This document shows positions 40,901 through 55,900 of a stretch of 64,000 nucleotides of DNA, in pieces. Where the stretch lies: positions 1,892,501 through 1,956,500 of the forward strand of contig OX459099.1 of the NCBI GenBank assembly GCA_949775045.1, read 5' to 3'. The notes below the pieces were generated by a model, which ran no database searches, was not told where the DNA came from, and was given only the letters and a program-made list of their open reading frames with translations. How positions within the stretch are numbered: the first letter of the stretch is position 1; every line of letters begins with the position of its first letter. The DNA comes from Metridium senile (lineage: Eukaryota > Cnidaria > Anthozoa > Actiniaria > Metridiidae). Both the position numbers and the translations under genes were made by a program.

Positions 40901-43900
40901 CATATTTAATATTTACATATATTGTACACACAATTCAGCTTACTAGTTGCATGCAAGGTGTTTTTTTTTTCAATAAACGTATCTATCTATCTATTTTTTA
41001 TACAACTATTTCAATAAATTGATGTAGCAGTCAAAGCTATACGATGTAAACTTGCAAATGCAATAATACTTTTCAATATTGTTCTATATTGCGTACGACT
41101 TACGTGATGAACAATATAACACTGGTAGCCACAGTGATTTTACTTTAGATAAGATATTCTAGTTGCTTCGATTGAGTATTATTTTGTGGTTGGACCTACA
41201 ATTAATTATTGCAAAATATAATGCTGGCAGCCAGAATTGTTTATACAGTACTGTAAATTAATGTAATAGTCTAGTTGCTTCCATCAAATTTTCTTACTGA
41301 ATCTAAAAAATTTTACTTTGAAGAGTTCAAATAGCTATAAACTGTCACATATACCACAAGATTTATACTATAGATTTGATTATAAATTAAAAAATTATGA
41401 CCCTGAAGATGGACAATTTGCCCTAAAGCTTGGTCATTTTGTTTAATAATTAAAACGTACGTAGTTTAAACCATATGCATCCAAAATGTTGATACCTACC
41501 GGCTACGTACCAAGAAACAATTAATTTCGATTTGATGTTTTCATTGGTTCAATTGAATAGCCTTGCATTGTTGGACCTACAATCTATATAATTGTGCACA
41601 ATATAATCTAAAAGCCACATGTATTTCACTATAAACATATTTGTTATTTCCATTGATTTACAAGCAATTGAATATTCTTACACTGGCACTTTTCTCACAA
41701 GAGGAAGGACAAATTATCTTGCCAGACAAATTGTCTGTAAAATTTGTTCAACTAATGTGAATTCTAATGTTCATCCCATTTTCACACCAGACGACTTGTC
41801 AGCCAAAATCATTTGTCCATCCACGCAATTTGTTCATCCTCTAATGTGAAAATGGCTAACAATTGACTTACATGTATACAGTTTTGCATTCTTACATTGA
41901 TAGAACTACACACCGACCGTGTATAATATACAATAAGTAAAATGGGTACAGCAACTATTCTTATACTAAAAATTCAGCTATTTTGCTGTTTCACTTCAAA
42001 AATGATCAAATCTTATCTCATGAAAAATATCAACTGGCTCCCACAATGATTATACTACTAATAGATAAATATTCTAGTCGTTACAATTGAATATGTTTAT
42101 ATTGGTGTACATATATGCACAATACTATGTGTATCATATGCCATATCAAGTTGTAAGCTACAATGATATAGCTATAACAATCGATACTTCCGTTGTTTAA
42201 ATTGAATATGCTTATGAAAAATCGAATTTCAAGAAGACTTGTCATTTTTTAATAACTTTGAATATGATATATAAATAAATATATATATATATTATACAAA
42301 GAAATTAAAAAATGAGAAGACTTCTCGCAATTCTATGTGTAATTATTAAGTTGCATACCCAAGTAAATAATTATCTATAATTTAATCAATGAATACCTGT
42401 GATCGAGCAATTATTAAAAGTGTTTATAATTTGCTCAGTGCAATAGCAAAAACAAAGTTTATATATTTTGACTGTGTAGTCAAGAGTTGGCTAATGCACT
42501 CAATATAGATGATTGGCAATAATTTGAAAAATACCGCTGTTTTTAAGGTGTTGAATGTGTTACGTACACTGCTTTGAAGCACTAGTTGACATGCATTTTG
42601 TTCTCAAACATAATAATATTCTTACTAATTTTTGCTATAATATCAAGTCTGTACTTATTATAAATCAAGTACTGTATGTAGATGGTGAATAACAATGTGA
42701 AAAAAACACTGTCTTTAAGGTGTTGAATATTTTAGATGTATACACTGCTTTGAGACACTTAGTTGACAGGTATTTTATTCTCACGCATACTGCTAAGTAT
42801 TTCAATACAGTCAACATTATATGTACTTGAATGTACTCCATGAAATATAAGATATTACAGTGCGACTCCTTAAACCAGGGCCACCAAAACATAATTATCC
42901 AATCACAATCGAGAATATGAACAATAGAATCTCTACAAATGTTTGACTTTTTTGCTTAAAATGCTAATAATTTTCATTATATGTGAATAGAATAGATCAA
43001 GATTGAATAAGAAACATCTTAGCTTGTGAGAACCCTGTACAAGTTTTTTGTTTGATCTAAAAAATATATATATTGAAATTTGTTTGGGTGGCCCCGGTTT
43101 CAGTAGTCGCACTGTAATCATAATTTATTGTTTATTTTATTTTATCTTATTCTGAAATGTTGATTATTTATTTATTTTTAATTATCTTATTCTGAAATGT
43201 TGACGATTCTAGGAATATTTTTTCATCAGACTTTCGTACACAATGAAGTTTTAAATTCATTTAATTCTCTTGGTTCAAATTATCTCTACTCTACCTATTA
43301 ATATTGCATTAGTTTTTTCACAGCTCAAAAATTTAGTTTAATTGTATATTAATATTTTACAAGCCCTGAAAAAATGATTTTGTATTATTTTTTATGAAAA
43401 AAAGTCATGAATCATTCTAATTCTCAATTTGAATTCTATCTAGTATATTAATAATGTTAAGTTGACATTTTTTTACATCCAAAAATCCCACCATACTTAA
43501 TATTGTTTTGTCTGGTGTGTTGCGGGAAATACTTCTAATACCTTAATTATCATCCTGTGTTGTTATTTGCTCACTCAAGGAAAGGAACTACTCGCTTTCA
43601 CATTTAATGATTTAGTGCCTAGAGCAATCTGGAATATTATCACTGGGTGTTCTAGTTAATTATTATTATTATTATTATTATTATTGTAATTTGGATACAT
43701 TTGTTATATTTGATAAGGAAGTATTTTAAAATAGATATCAAGGAGATATCGGACGATAAATAATTATTTCCAAACAGTAAAACTAAAGATAGTAATTTTT
43801 TTTTAAATGATAATATAACTAAAAAATATTATTTATTACAATTATGATAAGAATAAGGATAGAAATTTAGTATTTTAAAATAGATATCAAGGAGACATTG

Positions 43901-46900
43901 GACGATAAAAAATATTTCCAAACAATAAAACTAAGACCGTTGGATTTTATGATGATAATATAATTATTGAAAATGATGATAATAATAATAAATTATAGAA
44001 ATATTGTTTATTATTTTTACAATTATGATAAGGGTAAGGATAGAAAATTGTGATTATGATCATCATGATAGAAAGAAAGAAATTATAAATATTAATTATT
44101 ATTAATTATTATTACTGATGATCAGTACAATTATGATGATGATAATTATAATCATGATAATTATAAAAATAATGGTATTGATAATTATAATTATAATGTC
44201 AATGATAATTGTAATAATAATGATATTTATAATGATGATGATTATAATAATAATGATGACGATAATGGTGACGATAACAGGACTGAACAGCTAGATATGG
44301 ATGGATAATTATAGAGTACCGAAGTGTGACTTCACACTTTGGCTTTTCCTATTCAAATAATTTTCATCATAGAATGCTAGTCAAAAAATAGGCTGCCCGA
44401 AAATTTGGGATCATTTGAGTGTGAAACGGCTGAGATATGATTTTTTGAATGTAAAATTTTCTCCATACAAAGTCTCTTATTTTTGTCCTGGTTCTAACTG
44501 GTTCTAACCGGTTGGAACCAGGGCAAAAATAAGAGACTTTGTATGGAGAAAATGTTATCAGTTTCACACTCAAATGATCCCAAATTTTCGGGCAGCCTAT
44601 ATTTTGACTAGCATTCTATGATGAAAGTAGTCTGAATACGAAAAGATAAAAAAACAAAATTGTGACGTCATCACTTCGGTACTCTATTGTCCTTGCTAAT
44701 AAGTCAAAACCATGAACAATTTTAATCAATTTAAATCTTTATAATATTTTCTATTAGTTATTGTTATTATTATTAAAACTATGGTTATTAAAATCTCATA
44801 CTGGACTGTACTTTCCAACCAGATTGCATGCAAGCATATCAGCAAATTAGGATATACTCCATTCATGCATAGAATAGCAAGTGAAGTGTGTATCCTTTCG
44901 TTTTATATTCTTTTATTCTACTCTACCTGAGAAACCATTCTTTCATGACTCGTGGTTTCACTAAGTGACCACAACTACGTCGTTATTAAGTAACTGTGGG
45001 TCCATTTATTAGATCGTTTTTATGCATATTGTCCTTTGTCTTGTAAAAACATTTAATGAAATAAATGTGAGAATTAGCGTTAGCTTCTCTTTTATAGCTT
45101 TTTTGAAGCGTTTGGATGAGCTTTGCCGGTATGTTATAAAAGAGGTGACCACAACTAAGTCGTTATTAAGTAACTGTGGTTTCATTTATAACTCGTTTTT
45201 ATGCATATTGTCCCTAAAGTTTTGTAAAAACATTTAAATCGAAGTGTGCGTTAGCTTCTCTTTTGTATCTTATTTTGAAGTGTTTAGATACACTTTGCCG
45301 GTCTGTTGTCTGTAATGTAACTGTTATTCACGTTAAGTAGACAGCAATCCTGACTCAATAAGCTGCAACTGAAACACAAGAAGAAAACCTGATCACGTAC
45401 ACCATGAATCTTTTAATAGGCCACTGCAAAATACGCCTTAAATAGCGGTGTGTACATATGATTACTTATGGACCTTATGAGACTATGCGAAATAACCTAT
45501 ACAAACACCACATTACATATAGATAAATAACCGATATCCTTACACGCATCCTCCGCAGCCATCATTGCTATGGGCTTCCTGTGTAGGAAAGTGGAAGAGG
45601 GTATCACAAATTATGGTTAAAATAATGGTTTTGGTCATGGTGGTCGTGATGTATGGATGGTCGTGTAAAGGTGGTCGTTATGTATGGATGGATGGTCGTT
45701 GTGTAGAGGTGGTCGTTGTGTAAGTATGGTCGTTGTGCAGAGATGTATGTATGGTCGTTGTGTGGGGTTGGTCGTTATGTATGGATGGTCGTGTAAAGGT
45801 GGTCGTTATATATGGATGGATGGTCGTTGTGTAGAGGTGGTCGTTGTGTATGGATGGTCATGTGAAGGTGGTCGTTATGTATGGATGGATGGTCGTTGTG
45901 TAGAGGTGGTCGTTGTGTAAGTATGGTCGTTGTGTAGAGGTGGTCGTTGTGTAAGTATGGTCGTTGTGTAGAGGCGGTCGTTGTGTAAGTATGGTCGTTG
46001 TGCAGATGTGGATGTATGTATGGTCGTTGTGTGGGGTTGGTCGTTGCGTGTATGTAATGTCGTTGTGTGGGGTTGATCGTTGTCTATGTATGGCCGTTGT
46101 GTAGAGGTGGTCGTTGTGTAAGTATGGTCGTTGTGTAGAGGTTGATGTATGTATAGCCGCTGTGTGGGGTTCGTCGTTGCGTGTATGTAATGTCGTTGTG
46201 TGGGGTTGATCGTTGTCTATGTATGGTCGTTGTGTAGAGGTGGTCGTTGTGTAAGTATGGTCGTTGTGTAGAGGTTGATGTATGTATAGCCGCTGTGTGG
46301 GGTTCGTCGTTGCGTGTATGTAATTAATTAGTTTCGGTTCTAATAGACTTTCCTCACGAAGCAGCTTATCCGTGCAAATGTCCGTCACCCCTGTCTCTGA
46401 GTCATTGAAAGTAGTGACTTAATTATATTGCTCTTTTGTTTTATTCAATCACAGTATGTTTGCTGGGCATTTGCATATGATTAGCAATTCGAAATTCGAA
46501 ATTTAGTGCAATTTGCTGCGACTTTCTGTTTCCTAAATTCGAGCGTATTCGAAATTGCGGCGACAAAGCTGCGATAAAATCGCCATTGAAATCGCAGCTC
46601 TTGTCGCGGCCTTTATAATTAAGGAACTCTAAGCTATATTCTGAAAGCCAAACATGATTTTCAGCTATCGCAACGATCGTAGCGATCATATGGAAACCAG
46701 GGATTAGGTTCGGCGGCATTTTAAAACAAATTATTTCTCCCCGGTTTTGTATATTTAATTCCTTCCGATCGTTCCATTAACTCATTGATAAAACTACCGG
46801 ATTAGCTGAGCACATCAAGTCTTTTCCGAGAAACTCATTTACTATAAATTCCATTTGAGTGCTTTACCAGTCGTTAGAATGGGATTTGCGTCTGAATCGT

Positions 46901-49900
46901 CAGTATGTAGGACTTTCCTTTCTACGGTGTATGATTTAATTTTTTTCCTGTGATTTTCCTTCAAGATGGCGCCCCTCACAGTTCCCTGCGCCATCTTGAA
47001 AGGTAGCCGGGCCTTCGCATTTAAGCGAACGTTGAGTTTGCAATGATAGAGACACGTGAATAATTGTCCGGCAAGGTGTTAAAAGGTCTCTATCATTGCA
47101 AACTCAACGTTCGTCTCGCTTTGATGTGAAGTTTGTCTGACATGTTTGCAGCTAAAAGTTAAGTTACAATGTCTCTTTTTTAACGGTCTCTTTATTCTCA
47201 TGTTTGAAGCCAAAACGTCCGTAAGTTGCGATCTCTCTTTTTACGGTCTCACTCTTTTTGAGTTGATATCAAAGCATCGGTAAGTAGCACTTTCCTTTTT
47301 ACGGTGTATGATTTAATTTTTTTCCGGTAATTGTCATGTTTGCTACAATCTCTCATTTTTTACAGTCTCTGTCTTTACCATGTTTGAAACCGAAACATCC
47401 GTAATTTTCAACTCGGTGGTTATATTATCATTGACAATATGACTACGTAATATATATCCACATTTTTGCTATATATATACAGGCAGTTAATAGCCCTTTA
47501 ACACTAAAGACGTCTAACGGGAATTCAACAAAATCAGACGAACGATAGAGAAAAAAAGAAAGAGAGAAAGCGGCGGAACGAAAGAAGGAATAAGAAGAAA
47601 GAAAACAATAAATACATTGACAATACACATTGTTTTTACATGTTTACCACACACTTCGTGCTTATAGATGACTATTTCGTCACGCAGTTGCTATCGTATC
47701 ACGAATAAGACACGTTCATCGTGATCTGTGTTAAGAATCTCTGTACGTGGTAGTATATGAATGACGATGTCTATCCGCCGTGTTCGGAAACGCACTTTAT
47801 CAAAGTAAATATAGATCTTCGTTATTATCGCCCGTATTGATCTCGTTTGTTATTTCTATCAGCAGTGCATTGGCCGAGCACAGTTTAATAAACCGTTCAT
47901 TAAAGGCACTACTGTGGAAATTGTTTAGCAACTTGTCTCCGTTATAAGGAATGTACACATTATCAAACAATTAAATTACTTTAAAATTCCACTGTAGTCA
48001 AATTCTAAAGAATATATTACACGCTGTCGAGGCTGAGGTTGATGGATGAGCACTGTGAAAACGTCTATTGCATTGCTTTAAGTGTTTGATTAGAGCGATT
48101 TCGAATACTGAATCGCACAAACATTCTGTAACCGCTTATTTTTAGATCGCTCTATTCAAACATTTAACTATCATCTGAATAGCGGTGCCTGAATGCGAAG
48201 TTTAACACATATATAGTCATTTTTCTGAAGCTCATCGAAAACGGGAGATATTTTAGGAAAACTGATTTCAGCAATCATTGCTTTCCGTTGCCATGGAAAC
48301 GCAGATCGAGTTGAAATTGACATCAATTTAAAATTTTCCATCTATGTTTGATGTCTGGTGTAAAATTCATTTTGATCAGACCAGGAAAGGTTTATCAATC
48401 CGCAAAATGAAAATGAGAAGTGTGGTCAATAAAAAACGACGTTCATCATCATACACACATGGTCTAATTTTATAAATAGATGAGTGAAAGAATGGTTAAA
48501 TGATCAAATGGAATGATCGAGGTGAATCTGTGATGATAGTTTAAATGAGCAGGTGGTTCAATCAAACAAAAGTGTATACTCTTTAGTCACTACCACTCAA
48601 TCAAATGGACACTTAAACGATCACACAGCTAGAGTGTGAATGACGTCGCAGCAAATACCTCTCGACTCCAATTGTCGCTCTGTGCTGTCATGTTGTGGGA
48701 GTCTATTAAATACAGAAATAAACGTTTGGCGTCTAGTGAAGCTCCCATAGAATATTCAAGAGAAAAATATAAAATTCGACAAAGATAAAAGTGTTTTTGT
48801 TTTTTCGAGAAGAGCAGTTTGGTGTAGAAAAATTCCTTGTTTATTATTGCAATATCTACCCGAAAGAGTCTCTAAATTCTTAATTTTTTCTCCGTTAAAT
48901 CCTTAATTTTCTTCTTTAAATTCTGATTTTTTTCGTTAAATTCTTACTTTTCTTCCTTTAATTCTTAATTTTCTTCGTTTAATTCCTAATTTTCTTCGTT
49001 AAATTCTTAATTTTCTTCGTTAAATTCCTACTTTTTTTTCGTTCGTTTTATTGAAGTAGTGTTTGTTGTTGTTGCTTCGTAGTTGTTTTTGATGACATTG
49101 TTTTGTTATTGATTTACAATTGTGTTGTATTTTGTTGTGATTGTTTATATTGTAGTTATAATTGTTGTTGTTTTAGTTGTTTAGGTTTATTGATTTGGTG
49201 ATATTGACGTTGCTGTTGTTGGTGATATTGTTGTAGTTGATACTGTTGTTGTAATAGATATTGTTATTATTGTTGTGGTAGTAGTAGTAGTAGTTATAAT
49301 TTAATTTTTTTTATAGCGCCTAAAGTATTGGATATTCTAAAGCTCTAATACACATATTATATACATATATAAAATAGTAAAATGTATAATAGATTAAGAA
49401 AAATGTCTGATATGAATGATAATGCAAAGAAAATGTTTTGTATTTAAAATCAAGTAGTTGATATTGTTGTATTTGGTGATATTATTGTTTTTTAACTATT
49501 ACTCAAGACATGCTTTCGGTAGCTCACGTCAGAGAAAGACTGTTTTCGACGCTAAACTTTCTATTATATAAATGGGAACTAGCGAGTAAACTAGTATAGG
49601 CTGCGTCGGTGTTTGATATAAACGATTGGTAATATATTGAAATTTGTAACACCGTAAAAAATGTTGACTTAACTTTACTGACGTTTCGAGCTTTAGCCCT
49701 TCGTCGGAATAAAACTATTACATAAGTATATTTGAATATTCATAGGCATGGTCGTTCATGACATCGTTAGAAACTAGGCTTTAGGGTCCGTTTTGATTGA
49801 TGATTATCTCACCAATCCTACGCTTTTTTACACGCAGATCGTGTAAGTAGAATAATTCAAGTTTTATATCATACCATCTCGACATGCAAGGACTGGCTAT

Positions 49901-52900
49901 GATAGAGGGCTTCAACGTTCTGAAGCCACAACTTCAACTGTATGATTTTCGGTACTGAAATCTTCCATAATCAATAATGAACGCATGGAATTTCATTCAT
50001 ACATATATATTTTTTAGCCTTGAAAAAATCAACTTCGACCGTATGATTTTCGGTACTGAAATCTTCCATAATCAATAATGAACGCATGGGATTTCATTCA
50101 TACATATATATTTTTTAGCCTTGAAAAAATCAACTTCGACCGTATGATTTTCGGTACTGAAATCTTCCATAATCAATAATGAACGCATGGGATTTCATTC
50201 ATACATATATATTTTTTAGCCTTGAAACAATCAACTTCAACCTTATGATTTTCGGTACTGAAATCTTCCATAATCAATAATGAACGCATGGAATTTCATT
50301 CATACATATATATTTTTTAGCCTTGAAATAATCTTTGTAAAATCTATATTGATTGATGTATTTGTTTGATCTTTTTATGTATTTGTTGTTGTTGTTGTTG
50401 TTGTTGTTAATAGGGGTTTTGTTGTTTGCGTTGCTATTGTTGTTGTTGATGATGATAATGTTTTTAGCCAATATTTTTGAAGTTGTTATAATGCATTTTC
50501 GGTGGTTTTGAATCGGTTTTTATTCTTGATGTTTTTAGTGGTTTTGAAGTTGTTTGTTTGGTGTTTTTGAAATTGTAGATTAAGATGTTTTTTTTAGGTG
50601 TTTCTGAAGTTCTTATGCTAAATGTTTCTGTTGATGTTGATTTAAAGAAAGTTTTTTTCTGTTATTAATCTATTTTTCGTTATTCCAGGAGAGAGAAACC
50701 ACATCCTTTACGTAGTCCTGTCCGATCTCGTCCCCCTCTGTTACGTGCTTTCACCATTTCGTCAATTCCTGTAGAAGGATCGCAGCCCCACGTCAAGAAC
50801 GGAAAGCACATGTTAAAGGCTCCACTCAAACTAAAGTTTTCTCTATCAACTAAAAGTACGTCAAATTTACAATATCGACTATTGACACTCACCATCATTA
50901 TCATCACTTGTCATCATTATCATAACCATCATCATTATCATCACTTAGCACCATCATTATCATCACTTGGCACCATCATTATCGTCACTTGGCATCATCA
51001 TCACCATCATTATCATCACTTGTCATCATTATCATAACCATCATCATTATCATCACTTAGCACCATCATTATCGTCACTTGGCACCATCATTATCGTCAC
51101 TTGGCACCATCATTATCATCACTTAGCACCATCATTATCGTCACTTGGCATCATTATCATCACTTAGCACCATCATTATCGTCACTTGGCATCATTATCA
51201 TCACTTGTCATCATTATCGTCACTTGGCATCATCATCATCACTTAGCACCATCATTATCGTCACTTGGCATCATTATCATCACTTAGCACCATCATTATC
51301 GTCACTTGGCATCATTATCATCACTTAGCACCATCATTATCGTCACTTGGCATCATTATCATCACTTGTCATCATTATCGTCACTTGGCATCATCATCAT
51401 CACTTAGCACCATCATTTTCGTCACTTGGCATCATTATCATCACTTAGCACCATCATTATCGTCACTTGGCATCATTATCATCACTTAGCACCATCATTA
51501 TCGTCACTTGGCATCATTATCATCACTTAGAACCATCATTATCGTCACTTGGCATCATTATCATCACTTGTCATCATTATCATAACCATCACCGTCATCA
51601 TCAACATCATTATCATCACTTGGCATCACCATCATTAACTAGTATCATTATCATAACCACCGGCTATCTTCATCAACAGGAGTTGATATTATCACCATCG
51701 TCATCATCACCGTCCTTATTATCACTATTTCCACCATCACCATTATTATCATCATCATCATCATCATCGTCATAATTACCACCATCATCACCATCATAAT
51801 CATTATCTTCATCCTCACCACCACCATTGTTATTATCACCATTATCATCATCATCGGCATCGTATCATTTACATCACTATTTTGTATCTACTGTTGAATC
51901 AGATTTTTCACATTACGTCTTTGATCAGATGTTCTTTTTCATCATATCTTAGGTTATTTTCATCATATCTTTGATCAAGTGTTCTATTTCATCATGTTAT
52001 TTACATCGTATACTTGATCAAGTGTTCTGTTTCATCAGGTTATTCACATCATATCTTAGATCAAGTGTTCTATTTCATCAGGTTATTCACATCGTATACT
52101 TGATCAAGTGTTCTTTTTCATCAGGTTATTCACATCGTATACTTGATCAAGTGTTCTTTTTCATCAGGTTATTCACATCGTATACTTGATCAAGTGTTCT
52201 TTTTCATCAGGTTATTCACATCGTATACTTGATCAAGTGTTCTATTTCATTAGGTTCAGCGTGGCGTCTAGAGGATGACACAGAGTCGGAGCGTCCAATC
52301 CATAACTATCTTGATGAAGTCCCCTTTGGGTATACCCCAGGTGGATTGTATTTTATGAATAGCAATGGAACAGGGACAATTACCAGAAAAATATCGGCAA
52401 GACTTGTGGTATGCATAGATATCATTGTTGTTGTTTTTATTGCTGTTGTGTGGGGAACGTCCGCTGAGGCCTGTACAGGACCCGAAGTGATCCCAGGACC
52501 CGAAGTAATCCCCAAAACTGTTGCTATTGTACCCAAAGTAATCCCAGGACCCGAAATGAGCCTGGGATAGAACCCGAACTGATCCCCGTATATTCTACGG
52601 AATGGACTTAGAAATTCTTGATATCGTATGCATTGTTGTCAACGTTATCACGTACATTTAGCAACTCTATCATAACTGTCAATAATCGCCTTGTGTATAT
52701 TATTATATATCGATAATATTTTATTGAATACATAAATATTTATTTTACTCCACATTTATTTATATATACACCTATTTCAAAAATCGTTGTCACAATCAAT
52801 GCTATGGCCCACACTCTGAAGCATGCAAAGGATGTCGGTATTTCTTCTCTGCATACATGGTGTTTTATCGATGTATTCAATCGTTGAAGCATATTTTGGC

Positions 52901-55900
52901 TGTACTTGTTTGTGTTATATGACCATAACAAGTTGTTGCAGTGGTAGATGATAAAACAAATATTTCTTTCAAAAATTATAAAATTATGTTTATATTACCG
53001 GCATCCTTTGCAGGTTTCAGAGTGTGGACTGGCTGTGACAAAGTTTTTTGAAATAGGTGTATATATATTGTTTCTCTAACACTTACCTTAGTTGTTATGA
53101 AGCGCTATTGGTTGTTTAGTAGATATAACGCCATCCTCGGAACCCAGGGGTAATCCTCTGTCGCTCTTTTCTCGCTCCCAGAAAAAATACCCCTGGGAAC
53201 GTAGTCTGTTGGAGCTTGTTCCGGAAGTCAAAATTCAAAATGGCGACCCTCAAAATTTTGACTTATCACAGAACAGCAGAAATATGATAACGACTAATCA
53301 TAACGACTTTCTTTGAATGGTTAGCTTGATTTTCATTGGTCGACCTCAGCGGGTCGACCAATCAGGAAAGAGCTGAATTTTGACTTCCGGAACAAGTTCC
53401 AACAGACTACGTTCCAAGGGGTATTTTTTTCTGGGAGCGAGAAACGAGAGACAGAGGATTACCCCTGGGTTCCTGAGGATGAAATAACGCTTTTGAAATG
53501 TTATTATTATTGTTAATAATACAATAACTAGTTATTTCTATTCGGATCCCTTTCAGAATGGCTCAAACACAGATGCTGAATCTTCTAAACACAGTAGTTC
53601 AAGTGAAGGCTCAGATTTATCGATAAATACACGAAAGTAAGAAAGTTATCATGGATACCTGGTTGATCAATTTTCAGAAAGTTCAAATCAGCTCAATATT
53701 TCTTCCTTTTTTTCAGGACAAGTGGAATTGTGAAATTAGCTCGAAAACTTAGTCAAAGGAGAGAACGAAAGACTCAATCGACACCCGAAAGGTGAGATGA
53801 ATTATGCGAGAATCGATCGTATATGATGATGCCTGATTGCATTTGCATTAAGTATTTTGTCTTTTAATGTTATTGTTAATGATGATGATGACAATGACGG
53901 CGACGATGATGATGATGACGATGGTGATAATGACGATGATGATGATGACAATGACGGCGACGATGATGATGGTGATGATGATAATGACGACGACGATGAT
54001 GATGTTGATGATGATGATAATGACGACGACGATAATGATGACGATGGTGACAATGACAACAACGATGATGATGACGATGGCGACGATGATGAGGATGACG
54101 ATGACGATGAAAAAATTGGTGGTGATGGTAATAGTGATGGTGATGACGATGACGATGGTAATGACAATGGTAGTGATGGTGTTCACGGTGATGTTGTTGG
54201 TGATCGTAGTGGTGATGGTGATAATGATGATAATGACAATGGTGGTGATGTTGAGATTGCCACGATAATCATGATTCTTACTTTTCAACTTTCTATTTCT
54301 CTTCAGATTACCTGGTCGTTCCCAGAGCCTTGAAAATATCCCCTCGCCAACCGACGGCCCGCAAGGGAGTGGTAACAACAATATTGGTTCTGTCAAGTCG
54401 CCTGGTTTGTATAGGACAATGTCATTAAATCATCGACCTTCACCAAGACCTCGTCTGACCTCCATAGAAAATCGTTATAGTGCAGGTAATAGAGGTAAGT
54501 GTAGTGTTTGTGAACATGTGAGCTGAATTGTGTGCAAAATAATTAAACGTAGAGGTAGTGTGTGTGTGTCTGAGTCTCCCCCATTAGTAGGGTACACCTG
54601 TCCAGTCTAGAAGAATTGAGACGTTAAAAAAGTGTTTTTATTTGCTTTTCTCGGTTTGGCTTGGTCATGCACTTTTCAGTCAGCTTTATAAACCCCTGTA
54701 ATTTTTGGAGATTTCAACAAACTCTGAAGGCCTTAGAATAAAGATGTAGTGCTACAACTTCCAGGAAATGTTTGTTCTCAGTGGCAATCTTTTTTGAATT
54801 TTGGACTCAATTTCTTTTAAAAAGTCCTTGCAAAAGGACTGTTAGTTTCCAGCGCAGCCACAATTGTTGTCGTCACACATATCGTAGCACAGAAGACTTA
54901 TTTTAGACCTCCATTTTTTCTCCACAGAAAACCGTTATAGTGGAAGTAATAGAGGTAAGTACGAACATTTGATTCGTGAATCATCTAAACAAAACTCTGT
55001 GTTTTAAAAAATTTTAATTAACGCAGTATTATATATTTTATGGTTGTTGGATCGAATTTCGATCGTAGAGAATCGCCAGCCCTAACAAGCGTAGTGTGTC
55101 GTCCGCTTTAGAAACGTATTTTGTGTTTTTAGTTGGTATTTCCTTTGAGCTACACTCGCAAACCCACGTGTGTTGCACTCGCCATGATGTCTCGATGTAA
55201 GATATCCCATGATTCTTATCGCTCTCAAGATTAGACGTTTGGCTATTTCCAGCGACAACGCCGGTGTTAATAGGCAATTTCACTATGACGTCGCTTTACT
55301 TCCAGTACCGAAATATTTATCGTATTTTCTTTATTTTAATTTTTTTAAACCCTCTTGTAAATAGAGTACAAACACTAAAAGTGTGCAACATAAATACCAC
55401 TAAATACTGCTCAATTATGCAAATTCTTTTGTTCTCTATTGTTTAATCAACACTATTTAGTGGTAAATAGTACAAAGTATTGCACACTTTTATTGTTTGT
55501 ACTCTAGTTCAACAATTACACTAATTATATTAAATTCACAAAAAGAAAGTTGGCAAAGCATTCTGGTCCTAGTGGTATATGACGCTGTAATGCAAATGGC
55601 CCGTTGGATAATCTATAGGTGGACGTACAGTGACGTATTTTGTTATGGTTTTGCCAACCAACCATTGTTATCATAACAAAGAAAATTAAGAAATCTATTG
55701 TTAAAATGATTGGCAAATTAGCATCACAATACCAACACTTGTAAACACTACTCTCACCTATATCATTCCGATCGATGGGGTCTAAGGCCTCGTCTACACG
55801 AATCCGATCCGGCTGAAACCGCATAGAAATATTTGCGTCTACATGAATCCGCGTATCCGGAGGATTCAAGTAAAAGTATGCGGTTTCGGTGACCGGATTC

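Larger units (their letters stand above)
38315..50688. other. 12.4-kb second intron of the ANKFN1-like gene
   Basis: Exons 2 and 3 join in phase (GAC GG|G AGA), so no coding exon is required here and none was recognised. 38315-40680 is AT-rich with no feature I can support. The rest holds the repeats listed individually. An alternative promoter or noncoding exon cannot be excluded. Confidence 0.6.

Noticed and set aside
52306..52536. Minus-strand frame opposite ANKFN1 exon 4
   Set aside because: Shadow of a well-supported exon on the other strand.
53802..54396. Poly-Asp, poly-Met and poly-Ser frames
   Set aside because: GAT/GAC microsatellite between ANKFN1 exons 6 and 7.
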